Shown here: piece by piece, positions 11,295-22,745 of the stretch
Numbering within the stretch: the first letter of the stretch is position 1
Layout of the letters: each line of letters starts with the position of its first letter
Assembly (NCBI GenBank): GCA_035610365.1
Contig: CM069434.1
Coordinates: 99,374,806-99,438,805 of the forward strand
DNA length: 64,000 nucleotides
Direction of reading: 5' to 3'
Source: Aquatica leii
Taxonomy: Eukaryota; Arthropoda; Insecta; Coleoptera; Lampyridae
Made by a program: the position numbers and the translations under genes
Notes under the pieces: generated by a model
Databases searched by the model: none
What the model was told of the DNA's origin: nothing
Seen by the model: the letters and a program-made list of their open reading frames with translations, nothing else

Positions 11295-11746
11295 TGTTAC
11301 ATATTTATTTATTAAAAACTAATTTATTTAAACTACTAAAACTACGTTTACTTATTCTAGAAATATATACACTTTTAAATTAACCGAACTAATTAAATCT
11401 AATAATAATATTTAATAAAAACACTTACACTATAATTTATATCACTTAAGATAAGATAACGGCCTCGGATTTCACACTTGTTTACACTAATTATCACATA
11501 CACGATTATTCTCGATTTATTTATGTAGACACGCACGTGCTAACGATTTATTTTCACTTGATAATCTTCTTAATACAGCTGCATTCGCGTTTCGACAATA
11601 ACTGACCTACGATCTGTCTCGTCGCTATATAAAGACATACGGAAATCCTTCTCGATCGTTCGTCACTTTTCGCTATAACTTTTAGAAAATAGATAACAGC
11701 ATTCTAGAAGGCTCTTGCGTTTGCAAGTAATTTCTTGAACGTTTCA
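11295..11746 (-). repeat. 5' LTR of the gypsy element
   Basis: 452 bp, about 99.1 percent identical to the LTR at 5052-5503 (four mismatches counted by eye). It would drive transcription leftwards. It is followed on the right by the ATAC target duplication. Confidence 0.95.
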
Positions 11747-11750
11747 ATAC

Positions 11751-12200
11751 GAATTAAGGTTTATTTGTAGAGAAGATTATTTTTGAACTAGGATATACCG
11801 CCGTGTCACGTGAGAGACGAAAGTCAGGATTACTTCTTTATTACTTTTTTGAGCGTACTAGTTACCTTGTATTCAATCCTGCGGCGCCTTAAACGATATA
11901 TCTTTTTACTCACCCCAGTCTACCTAACAGTTAGCCGGAGGGTAGCTCAAAGGCTGGTTTATACGCGTGGTATTCTTTAAAAAAAAAACTAAAGTCTTAC
12001 AAGAAATTGTCAAAATCTCAAATAAAGTTTCCACTTTTAGCGCCGATTTGAGCCTAGCCTAATTATAATTAAGATACGTTACAACATTTTGTAGAAACAA
12101 GGAATATGATATATTAACAAACAAGAACAACGCATTTTAATAAACCAATGAATATCAAAAGATGTAGATGAAGAAGAGGAGGTCTGGAAACTCATCAAAA
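11751..12200. other. Intergenic, no gene seen
   Basis: AT-rich sequence right of the gypsy element. No open frame or recognisable repeat was found. It may include the leader of the broken LTR element marked by the primer site at 12201-12220. Confidence 0.5.
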
Positions 12201-12226
12201 CTGACCCACGTTGGGCGCCATTAAAT
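12201..12226 (-). repeat. Orphan LTR-retrotransposon primer binding site next to an LTR edge
   Basis: The reverse strand reads TGGCGCCCAACGTGGGTCAG (12220-12201), the form complementary to tRNA-Lys used by gypsy-type elements. It is separated by five bases from a CA dinucleotide that would end an LTR (the plus strand begins TGTAG at 12226). The LTR would extend rightwards from 12226, but its other end was not located. No coding part remains beside it. Confidence 0.6.
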
Positions 12227-13680
12227 GTAGCTTATCTTACTTTATCTCAGATATAAATCGAAACAAGCATATACTATTAAAAATTTAAACAATTTAGGCC
12301 AAAACAAACTAAATGTTAATTTAAAATGTAATTGTATAATTTCAAAGTGTGTTAACAAAGGTATTATTTTTGGTTCGTCTCGCACACGTCCTTTTTATAT
12401 TACACTTTACAATATTATATTATTTGCAAACAATGTAAACATTACAATAGATTGCATAACAAAATATTTTTAATTTAAAATTGTTTTGTTAACTGGTAAA
12501 TATAATCATATTGTATTAAACAAATATTTACAAAAAACATAAATCCACTTCTGTTGTGTTTTTCACAATGTTCCACTATATAAAACTTCAATTTGAATAC
12601 ACCGTGTAAACAGATTTACGTGTTTGCTAATAATAACTTCGTTTTTATTTCACGGTAAACAATCTATAAATTTAATCAAACTTCTGATTAAAATATAAAT
12701 ACGATATTGTATCTAAAATTACAAATTTGTTAATGTAGGTTAGTAGCAATAACTTTTTTATTCAAGTTTAAATATCAGTAAACAACAGAAAAGTAAATTG
12801 CCAAACCTACACAAAAATGTCTATCTTTAATATTAGATTTTTTTAAAGTGTAACATCGTTCCTTTTTATGCTAAAGAATTTTTTCCTTTAATTTTAAAAG
12901 TTGAATTTTTTTGTGTTATTGTGTTTTTATGTTAAGTAATCAGATTTATAAATAAAATTTTTTGTCCAAAATAGATGTATCTTTAAATACTATATTACAT
13001 ATTTACTAACAGGTTCTTAGCTTTGAACAAAAAGCTTTAGTCTTGATATCTGATGCTATTACTTATACAAGTAGAGCGTCGTATAGAATTACGTACTAAT
13101 ATTGAACAAAATCTATTGATAGAAAAAGGAATTGTCAAGTTGTCGCAACACTAGATAAAAATTGTTTAAAAATTGAGGTTATTATAATTGAACTAACCGA
13201 CACGATTTTAATAACTCATTTACCATTCTGAAATTTTTGTATTTTGGATTGTTTTAAAAATTTTATCTGTTTTTACTAAGATTAACGTAAAGTTTGAAAT
13301 TAAAAAAGTATTGTAACAAGCTCAAGCATGTTCGCGGCTATTTTGTGAAGGGCGGCGACAATTATAAAAGATACAATGTAATGCATTCCAGAGAGAAGTA
13401 GAAAGTTCTAATAAATTAGTAATTGCAAAATGTTTCGGAATTAATACGTGCAGATATAAAAATTGCAGTCGGCAAAGTGGTTCATTTATGGTCGAGTTCT
13501 TGACGCGATCGGGTAAAAAACAAATGAAATGTCACTGAACTGTCATTTAGTTAAGAAACTTTAAAGTAATGTTCTACAAGTTCTGTTATCTGTGATTTTC
13601 AAGAATGGAAAAACGGGCAAAGAGCTGTATAAAATCTCCGAACATTTTTTGTTGTTTGTAGATTATATGTTACAAACTCG
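12227..13680. other. AT-rich, possibly part of a solo LTR; no gene seen
   Basis: The left part probably includes the LTR belonging to the primer site at 12201-12220. A TATAAAAG box near 13364 has no ORF behind it. Nothing else was recognised. Confidence 0.4.
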
Positions 13681-15240
13681 CAAAAGAAGCTTTTTGTTAC
13701 GGTAAACGCAAGTTCTACACGTCAAGGCGCCTCAAAACCTGTTACGTGTACTCGGTGATCAATTACTTGTAACTTAATCTACCGTAAAAAAAGCCATCGG
13801 CAACTCTAATATGAGAGAGTGGCGTGGATAAAACAACTAAAAGAATTTAGCCATTTGTCGATTATAATTAGTTAAAAAAGCGCTTGCTCTTACCTCACAA
13901 TACTAAAAAGCAAATAGAAAATAACTAATAAAAAAAGATGAATTTATTTTAACATTGACGTCTAAAAAACTATAAAACAAACAACGATTCGTTCAGGCAA
14001 TATTACAGTAAATAACAAAATTCAATTTCAGGTATATTGAACTATCGAGTTACAATTACAGCAGCAAAATTTTTATTAAACGGTAACAACAAGAAATTTA
14101 TATAAATTCCAAAAATAGAGTACAGCCAGTCAAACCTCAAGGTTGAATAATCTGAACAATGAATAAGACGTAAACTACTTGTGATAACAATTGTATATTT
14201 AGTCACCGTACATATGATCGGCCCAAAATTTGATTCGGAAAGTCAAAGGGTACTTACTGATCAAATTTTTGCTAGTACTAGTAACGTTATAAATGTGTTT
14301 AAAAATTAAAAACTAAATATTATCATCGTGGTATTACAAAGACGGTTACATTACAGTTTCAGTTTCTTTTCTATTAACATATTATGACATAATTGGTGTC
14401 AAAGCTATTTACAAGTTGACAATCTTTTCAGTTTATTTGAGATATTTCTTAAACGAAGAATATAAAGAATCGAATTTATTTATCAGAAACATAAATAAAT
14501 TTTCGAATTTATCAAGTAGGGGTACATAAATGCTACGAACGAAAGCAAATTAAACCTAACCCTAAAACATAAATGTGCATCATACCTAAGAGATTTTTCT
14601 AACAATCATCGATAAAATTTTTATTTGTTTAATCCCATAAATTAAGCGGACGGTTCACGAATCTTTTTAAAAACTTTACTTAGCATTTAATTAACATGTG
14701 CTGGTTTTGCAGTTTTTTGCCAACGTGTGACCGGAAGAAAGAGAAATAAATCCAATATTACCAAATGAGTTTAAAATGAGCAAAATATACACAAAGCAAT
14801 AAATAAAAAAATATTTTTTAACAGAACACCTAAAGTGAATTAATTCGCAAATTTTGAGATTTTGGTGTAAAGAATGAAATTTTTCACATTCCTCTACAAA
14901 AATTTCTGTATTGAAAAAACGCAATGATTAGATACACTAACAGTAGCTAAAGGCTTAATGTAATGAATAATGGTAAAAACGTAATTTAAGTAGACTACGT
15001 AGAAAAAAAACCGTTATAGTTAGCAGTCAAAATCCTCTTTGCTGTAAACGCTGAGGTCATCCACCCAACATTAACCATACTATATTTTAACTGATAAGTA
15101 CATTGGATAATGCTTTTATTTTTGGTAATTGTGTTTGCAGGAAACGACCCTAAGCCTCTGCTATCTTGTTGCACGCAGTTTAGTAGCAAGAATACTAATC
15201 TAAAACCTCTAAAACAAATTTTCATTTTTAACCTGCTTCA
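13680..15240 (-). pseudogene. Decayed copy of a multicopy arthropod protein family of unknown function
   Basis: Reverse-strand fragments resemble the better-preserved remnant at 32100-33800. The piece at 14995-15225 (MKICFRGFRLVFLLL) aligns with the family block that follows the Glu-His-Trp motif. The piece at 14691-14924 has YILLILNSFGN, matching YIWLGLNSFGS at about 32840. DNA of 13700-13840 and 14200-14290 also matches 32130-32260 and 32325-32410 at reduced identity (for example GATCAATTAC and GGTACTTAC blocks). No intact frame remains. I recognise the family from arthropod genomes, where it is usually annotated as uncharacterised and present in many copies. Confidence 0.45.
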
Positions 15241-15299
15241 ATCAGATTGAACGGTCAAAGTTCCGACGAAAATAAACTACGTGCAGCTAAAATCGAAAA

Positions 15300-17500
15300 C
15301 AAAAAAAAACCCTACCCGTCCATGAAATTATACTGCCAGTAACGAGCTCGGTGCAGGATTAAGAATTTTGTTAAAAGATAAATTGTGAAAGTCAAAACTT
15401 GAAGAAAGTTGAAAAAAGCTTAAAACGGACAGAAATTTAGGCATACGCCAAGAATTAAACCCTGAAACCCAAACCATCCTCTTCTGAAAGATACTAAACC
15501 TAGATGAAGAGAAATAACTTGCGGACGTGAGAAATAAAAAAAATCAGTCTTACAAAACACAACCAAGTCATCCAAAGGAAAAAAAAGTATTTCTAAAAAG
15601 CAAACGTCGTTTCTTAAGCACCAGAAAACGAAAAAAAGGTCTTCTTAGAGAAAACTTCCATTACTCAACAAACCCACGACGATAAAAACAAGAAGTAAGA
15701 AGTTTAAGCAAGCGTCAAAGTCCAAAAACAATAAAAACCAAGAAAACAAAGAGCCAAGTATATATCGGAAATTAAATGTTGATATGCAGCATCGGAAAGA
15801 ACAAGAACTATGTTACTTATGCCGAAAAGACGGTATGAGATAAGATGAACAGACCTCAAAAATCTAAAAAAAACAACGAATAAATCTCAAGCACAAAGAT
15901 TCTGATTAAAAGTCGACAGAAAGTTACCTAAAAGGTAGAGAAACTAATCAGTAGTTAAAAATCACAAGTGTACCAAAATAAAAAAAAACAGCATAACACA
16001 AAACCAAAAAATATAAAAGTAAATAAAAATAATAAAAAACATCAATTGCTAACCGAACGTTGCTATTACTTGCTCGTTGTGTTGGAACGTCACTTAACAC
16101 CTCAAAGCTAAAGAACAAATTAGAATATCTCAAGATCGAAAAAAAACTCAAAGAGAAAAGTAATATTTTAACAGTGACCAACATCATCAAAAATGCAGTC
16201 TAAGCGGAATGTACGTAGAGTACAAAAAACGCAAATAATCAATACCTAAAAAAAATTAAAGAAAAAAATTGGCAATTACCCTAGCAAAAAAAATAGAAAA
16301 GCAAGATAGGAAGAAAATAGACATACGGGAAAGATAAGACTTGATGTTGATGCCTGATTTGCTTTTCTCAGCAAAGCAAATTTTTAGAACAAAAAAAATG
16401 TGGCATGCACAATCAATCAAAAAAAAAAAAGAAATAAAGACCGGGAAAGATAAGACAAAATGTAGATGTCTGTTTCGTTCTTTTCTCCCTAGAAGAAACG
16501 AAATCGGCGACTAACCTTTTAGTGCCCAACCAACCATTCTAAAGACAAACCTCCAATAACGAACGAAAAGAAAGAAAAAGATGTGACATGCAGCTGATCA
16601 ACCAACCAAGAAAAGAAAGAAAAAAAAATAAAAAGAAAAAAGCAAAAAAGACGGAGAAAAATAAGACAATATGTACAAGTCTGTTTTGTTCTTTTTTTTC
16701 TGTAAAAGAAACAAAATGAGTGACTAACCCGTTAATACCTAACCATCCTCAAAAGATAACAATAAAAAAAGAAAAAATAATGGAAAATAAAAGTTGTCAT
16801 AGTAAGTTATAGAACGAATGTGTACCAATTGCTGTTCCAAATCGGAAAGTTTTCTGCCAGATTTAAATGACGACAAACGAAATAGAAAAAGAAAAAAACT
16901 AAAACCGAAATGACAGTCTTACTGGTAAATTACCAATCTCAAAAAGGCCGATTAAATAGATATAAGTATACACAGAAAAGTAGCATGTCCTGAAGTAATA
17001 TGGTTAAGAAATAAAGCTAAAGAAATTTACTAGAAACTTATGCAAACAAATAATATCAATAATTAACAGCAAAATAAAAGAAATTGTTTAGCATTCTGGC
17101 ATTCAAAATCAATAAACAAGAACCAAAAAATTCAAGTCAAAATTATAAGGCAAAAGCGTTGTTTTGTAATAATACGGACATGTTTAATTGCAATATATCA
17201 AAAAGCTTTGCACAGACTGGCACTTTCTCATCAAATTGCCTTCGAAATTCGTTCTTTATTACTACTGATTTTGGTTTTCTATTATTACATTCTTTTATTA
17301 CAAACCTTTTCTGTAGTGGATCCCGTTGGTAAAAATCACGTCATCTTGGCTAGCTATGATGTCGGCGAGTGGGAGTGGTTGAGAAAACTATAATCAAAGA
17401 AAGAGAAAAAAGCAATTCTTCTTAGCAGCGTAATAGCTAAAAGCGTAAAAGAAATAACTAACAACAAAGATTAAATAGAAAGAAGAATTACTTACTTAAC
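15300..17500. other. A-rich low-complexity region with diverged tandem repeats
   Basis: Plus strand very rich in A and AAG/AAAG tracts, with no frame longer than about 80 codons. It contains three tandem repeat units at 16326-16760 (separate entry). It could be an extremely decayed LINE, but no RT or endonuclease motif was found. Confidence 0.5.
16326..16760 (+). repeat. Three diverged tandem units each containing a hairpin
   Basis: Units begin GGGAAAGATAAGAC (16327), GGGAAAGATAAGAC (16443) and GGAGAAAAATAAGAC (16653). Each is followed at about the same distance by a hairpin: ATTTGCTTT/AAAGCAAAT (16357-16365 with 16373-16381), TTTCGTT/AACGAAA (16473-16479 with 16497-16503) and TTTTGTT/AACAAAA (16684-16690 with 16710-16716). 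The last two units then share the block GACTAACC. The stem sequences differ between units but pairing is kept. Confidence 0.6.
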
Positions 17501-20490
17501 TGTTCATAACGGCTTAAAGTATGCAAGTGAAAGTATCAATTGTACCGGACGCAAACCCGTCCAGTAAGTGTCGAATAAATTTAAGACCTTACATCCAGTG
17601 GGGTTCGCAACGAGTGGCGTAGAAATAAATGAATAAATAGACACCTTCTTTTTTTGATGCTTTGGCATCGAAATATCCATATCTGCTAAACGTTGTAGTT
17701 AGTTTTGTTGCGATTTCTTAAACTTTTTGATGTTTCTTATGCTTTTAACATCGTTTATCTTCATTTTCACTGAATTCTGATTGGAGGAATAGAAGGCTGG
17801 CATCAAAAACTATAAGATCATATCTATAACTCAATGTTTTTTTTTTGTATTTGTTGAGTCTTGAAATAAAACGGTACTCAATTAGTAACGTCCAAACGAG
17901 TAAGTTGTTACAAACTTCTAATAATTAACAAACCCTGCACGGCCAACTCGCTGTAGGATTGACACAATACCTATCGGAGAGAAGGGAGGTTCAAGTCATA
18001 AGTTTATTTTAATGAGCGCTAGATCTCTTTTTGCAGATGTATTTTTTGCTAGATCAGCCCTGAAGGTTTGTAAAGCTAGAGGAATCAAAGAAAGAAACCA
18101 AATCGTTAACATCAGTTTAATTACTTTAATTAATGTTGGAAGGATAACTTAGATTAAAATTTTAGTCTATAACAATTAGAGATAATTTGATAGCATCATA
18201 GTAAGTGAATTTAGTTCGAGTACAGGTATACGTAGGTACCAAACACCGTAAGTATTGGTAAATCACAATACACTCAAATTATAAGTGTAACAGCCAGGAG
18301 ATACAAAAATTTTTGACGTAATCAGCATGCAATAGCAAACTAACTTAAACTAATTGACTTATAGTAATAAGAAGCAAATTATTTTAAACGTTTCGACGAG
18401 ATTAGTAAATATGTTTCATGAGCAGCACCGTAGCAACAGCGAATAGTTAAAATCAAAAATTGACTTACCAAGATTCAGGTGTGCTCTCAGAAAACGTTTT
18501 CCTACTGGCTTCCTATAATCAAACTACCTGAAGATAATCGTGTCTACCTGGTGACTCACAAACTCTACAACAGGTAAAAAGTAACATTTATAAAAGGTAA
18601 AAGAACCGAAACGTATCGTATGCTGTTACATATGCACTTTCGTCCAAGGTGGTATTAGTCAATTGTCTCCGAATAGAAATATTAATCGTATCTGCCCTTG
18701 TATCGCAATGTTCGTAGGTCCAATGCTTCCTTTTAGAACTTATCCATCGTAGATGTTAAGCTTGTACCGACAAATAAACACACATTTGGGAGGTAGCACA
18801 TGGCGCTGAGGAAACGACATGGAAATTAGTTTTAATCCGAAAAAAATAGAAGACACTTACCCTGCGTTGAATAAATTAACTAATTATAGATGTTTTTATT
18901 ATACACCGTGTCACAACACGTGGATGTTTTAAGAAATCAATTTTAATTCACGCAGGCATAGTGTTATGTAGCGAACGACGTGAAAGTAAAATGATGACTT
19001 TTCGTTTACTCGACCGAAAGGAACCAACGATGCTCGATACATAGCGTCGAGAAATGGAAAAGTAACTTTAATTTAAACAAGAATATACAGGGTAGTACAT
19101 TTTAAAATTTGTGCACGTAACAAAGTGTGGCGACAAGAGACTTTACTTCTTTAAAAGCATTAGAACCTATATATACATTTACAGAAGCTCTTCGACCTAA
19201 GTTTATATCGATACGTGGTAAAGTCATAGTCCTTTGTGTACAGTTAGGTGTTTTGTGTTTTTGATACAAATTAAATATTCTAGTATTTGTTATGTTAAGA
19301 TTTATGTACTTATCTATTTTTTTTTATAACTTTTGTTTAACAATTTTTAAATAGTTGTACTTTATATACAAGCGGAGTATAATTATAACATTTATAACTC
19401 TAAAACAAAACTTGGTAGAAAAAAATAGTTTATAATTATGCTTTTAGTTAAAAACTAAGAATTATACAATCATTTTTACAGTTATTCAAAAAAAATTTAA
19501 AACTGTCGGTTACTTGATACGTAAATAAAACCTTAACGTATAGTAAGCGGCAGCTTTACGTTTCTGAGAGTGAGTGGTCCTTGATGTGCTGATGATAACG
19601 TAATTAAAAGAACGTTAAAACGCAAGAAATATACACTACAGATACCGTTTACATTTGTCTAACACAGAATGTAAACAAATAGCAAAACATAAATATTTAA
19701 CAACAAATATATCTTTATTACAATGGCAACATAAAATAGAGTAAAATTAACAATAGTAATTACAAAGTATAAGAGTATCCATAAATGACTTCATTTTATT
19801 AGAATATGAGAATATAATTTAAAAATCAAACAAAAAATAAAAATTAAATTGATGGTATCCAAATAATAAGATAATAAAAAAAGATTATTAACGATTTTTT
19901 CTTGATATGCAATTATCTAATGTATTATCCAAACCAATCCTCATAAAATTGCTGAAAGCCTAATAAACAAATATATAATCATATCACAAGTAATCTTGCG
20001 TATAGTTCATCTAATAATTATTCTAAACAGAATGCGCCATGCTTTTAACTGACTTTTTCACTGATACAATCGCAAGTGAGCGACTGTGTTTTCAAAATTA
20101 ATTCAGATCTCACAAATATTCTAACTTAGTTCTTAAAATTAGTGTGTGTATTCATTGCTTGCATTCATGCGTGCTCCCAGTTATCGATTCGAAAAAGATC
20201 TACTTTAAAAACATTTAACAATTCCACAGAAGCAAACACGTAACGGTGACCTAAGTTGCTACGATAATACCAGAAAATTAAATAGCGTCGTAAAAATAGA
20301 ATTACATTTATACACTAGCGAAACTTTCACAAGTAACAACACAAATTGATGTTGATTTGCTCATTTACAACGAGAACGGTATACAATATTTAAAAATGAG
20401 TTCACTGGATGCAACGTTAGTCTCACGTGCTGTCTCTCTCAACGTCAAAAAACGAAAGCAAAGGTTAATCAATATTTTTTCATATGTAAA
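17501..20490. other. Intergenic, no gene seen
   Basis: AT-rich DNA without an open frame above about 60 codons. A block at 18780-19260 is richer in GC and contains the phrase ATACAGGGTAGTAC, reminiscent of insect interspersed repeats, but it could not be classified. Confidence 0.5.
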
Positions 20491-22741
20491 CCCTAAAACA
20501 CTAACGTACGTAAATTGTACGTGTAGTAGTATGAAATTGCAATATTACTTCTGGTAGAATGGGTTAATCTGCTTAAGCAGCTAGGAATGCTATTCCCGAC
20601 CCTTTACAATGCAAATAACTTTAATCAGGTAAATTGTTTTCTATATTTATCAGTTTATGTTGGAATTTGTCAACGCGTGCACGTAAATTTTACGTACGTT
20701 AGTAATACGGAAAAGTTTTCGAGTGATAAAAGTAGTTTTGAGCACAATTTGTAATAGTGTTATCTAGAATGGCACAAAAAGCTAAACACTACTATTCTGA
20801 TCAAGAATTGGATGGACTTTTAAATGGTAGTGGAGAATTTTCTGGCAGTGAAATTGAAGATTGTGTGGAAGATCCAGATTTTGTACCAGATCTAGAAAAT
20901 GTGAATGAGATTGAAGAGCAATGTTTAAAATCTGCCGCTCATTCTACTTCAATGGAAGCAGGACCGTTAAAAACCAAAAGGTTAAAGGAGAAAATATCCA
21001 GTCAACAGAGCAGTGCTAGAAAATCACACAATTCCTTTTGATGTAAAACATCTTCAAAAAAAAAATAATTATAAATGGCACACTAAATATGTTTATAATG
21101 AAGCAAGAAAGGTACCACAAAGAAATATAATTACAGGAAAAGCGGGACCATCTGTTTTTGCAATAAACTCAACAGAACCAATTCAAATTTTCGATATGTT
21201 TATGAACGAGGATATATTGAATTGTATACTTGTACATACAAATGAAAAGATAGGGGAGTTACGCAACAAATATAAAACGCAAAAAGCTACAGTCGCTGAT
21301 GTTACACTACCAGAATTGAAAGCGTTACTAGGTTTACTTATTTTGTCGGCAGCTCTAAAAGATAACCATTTATCTGCAGACCTTATGTTTGATCCATCAT
21401 ATTCTGGTTTGAGATATAAAGCAAAGATTTCACCATGGCCAAACAAGAGAAGAAAGACGGCGACACACAACTTTTGCCCCCATTTCGAATATTTGGGAAA
21501 TATTTATCAACGTGTGCAATAAAAGTTATATTGCAACTGCATATGTTACAATTGATGAACAGCTAGTGGGTTTTTTGCGGAAGATGTTTATTTCGTATGT
21601 ACATGCTTAATAAACCTAATAAATACGGTATCAAAATTGTGATGCTTTGTGACGTTGTCACGAAATATGTCATAAATTCAAATCCATACCTTGGAAAATC
21701 AACGAACACATTAGGACAGCTGCTATCGGAATATTACTTAAAATATTTAGCTAAGCCCATTTGGAGCAGCAATAGAAACGTTATCATGAACAATTGGTTC
21801 ACCAGCATTTCGTTAGCAGAATATCTACTAGAAGCACCATACAAATTAACGGTAGTTGGAACTCAACGGAAAAATAAGAAGGAAATTTCATTAGAATTTA
21901 TACAATCCAGCAAAATGCGTCCCTGTGGTAGTTGCATGTTTGACTTCACCGACAAGATGACACTTGTTTCATACAAGCCAAAAGAAGATAAAATTGTCCT
22001 GTTGGTGTCAACAATGCATTTTTTAAACAGCATTGATAGTAATACCCAAAAACCTGAGATTATTATGCAATATAATAGTAGCAAAGGAGTTGTTGACACA
22101 TTCGACCAAATGAGCCAAAATAGATGTTGTAACAGAAAAACTAAACTATGTCGAATATAGCTGTATTGAATTCATACGTTATATATTACCACAATAATAT
22201 AAATCAAAAGAAAAGCAAATTTAATAGACAAAATTTTTATCTAAAATTGCAAGAGCAACTAACAAATCAATGGCAAAGACACAGGTTGGAAATTCCTCAA
22301 CTCCCCACAAAACTGAAATCCACCATTGCTGAAGTGCTCAACGACAAACCCAGGCCCTGTGGCGAACGAACAAACCTAGGAAGAAGAACCTATTGTGGAA
22401 TTGGTCCTACATTAAAGAAACGGATGACAACAACAATTTGTTTTGGCTGTAAAAAACCTTTATGTGGTGAGCACCAAGTGAAAATTTGTGCAAGTTGTAG
22501 TGATGAGCTTTAAAATTGAACGACCTGTAATTTTTATCTTTTTATATGTGAATTCCTTTTTTTTAATCCCTTATTTGATATTTGACACGTGCTTTAACAA
22601 TTTAATACCTATACCCTATACTTTAGTAAAACAAAGTTTAAATATTTTTATTTATTCGCCCTTAACTGTGATTTCCAACGCATACGTAAATTTTACGTGC
22701 GTTAGTAATAAGCGTGAAAAATTATGGTTATGGTTCTAGGG
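20491..22741 (+). mobile_element. piggyBac-type DNA transposon, copy 1
   Basis: 2,251 bp from CCCTAAAAC (20491) to TTCTAGGG (22741), followed by TTAA (22742-22745), the piggyBac target site. On the left the expected TTAA reads TAAA (20487-20490). Subterminal blocks containing ACGTAAATTTTACGT lie at 20679-20700 and 22682-22705. A related inverted block occupies the very 5' end (20504-20522), as expected for transposase-binding repeats. The transposase inside is broken. Confidence 0.75.
20769..22513 (+). pseudogene. piggyBac transposase, frameshifted
   Basis: DDD transposase for cut-and-paste at TTAA. Starts at ATG 20769 (MAQKAKHYYS) with an acidic N terminus. At least three frameshifts (about 21013-21041, 21480-21530 and 21570-21600) and another near 22130-22150 break it. 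The catalytic Asp positions are visible: YVTIDEQLVGF near 21547, MLCDVVTKYV near 21640 and KGVVDTFDQM near 22085. The conserved DNWFTS motif reads NNWFTS here. The C terminus has a Cys/His zinc-binding module, CFGCKKPLCGEHQVKICASC, ending at 22513. Its sequence is clearly different from the piggyBac at 24663-26870, so two families are present. Confidence 0.9.
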
Positions 22742-22745
22742 TTAA

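Larger units (their letters stand above)
5052..11746 (-). mobile_element. Ty3/gypsy LTR retrotransposon with C-terminal macro domain
   Basis: A 6,695-bp element in reverse orientation with two 452-bp LTRs beginning TG and ending CA, and a 4-bp target duplication ATAC (5048-5051 and 11747-11750). Order in the sense direction: 5' LTR (11746-11295), primer binding site, gag, pol (protease, RT, RNase H, integrase, macro domain), polypurine tract, 3' LTR (5503-5052). The LTRs differ at only four positions, so insertion is recent. Yet gag and pol carry five in-frame stops, two frameshifts and a changed integrase catalytic residue. This copy is therefore non-autonomous, although it may have been mobilised by a functional relative. 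No env-like ORF is present. Confidence 0.95.

Noticed and set aside
17520..17620. GC-rich phrase with GGGGTTCGCAACG, possible tRNA or LTR leader
   Set aside because: No acceptor stem, no A box, no LTR edge.
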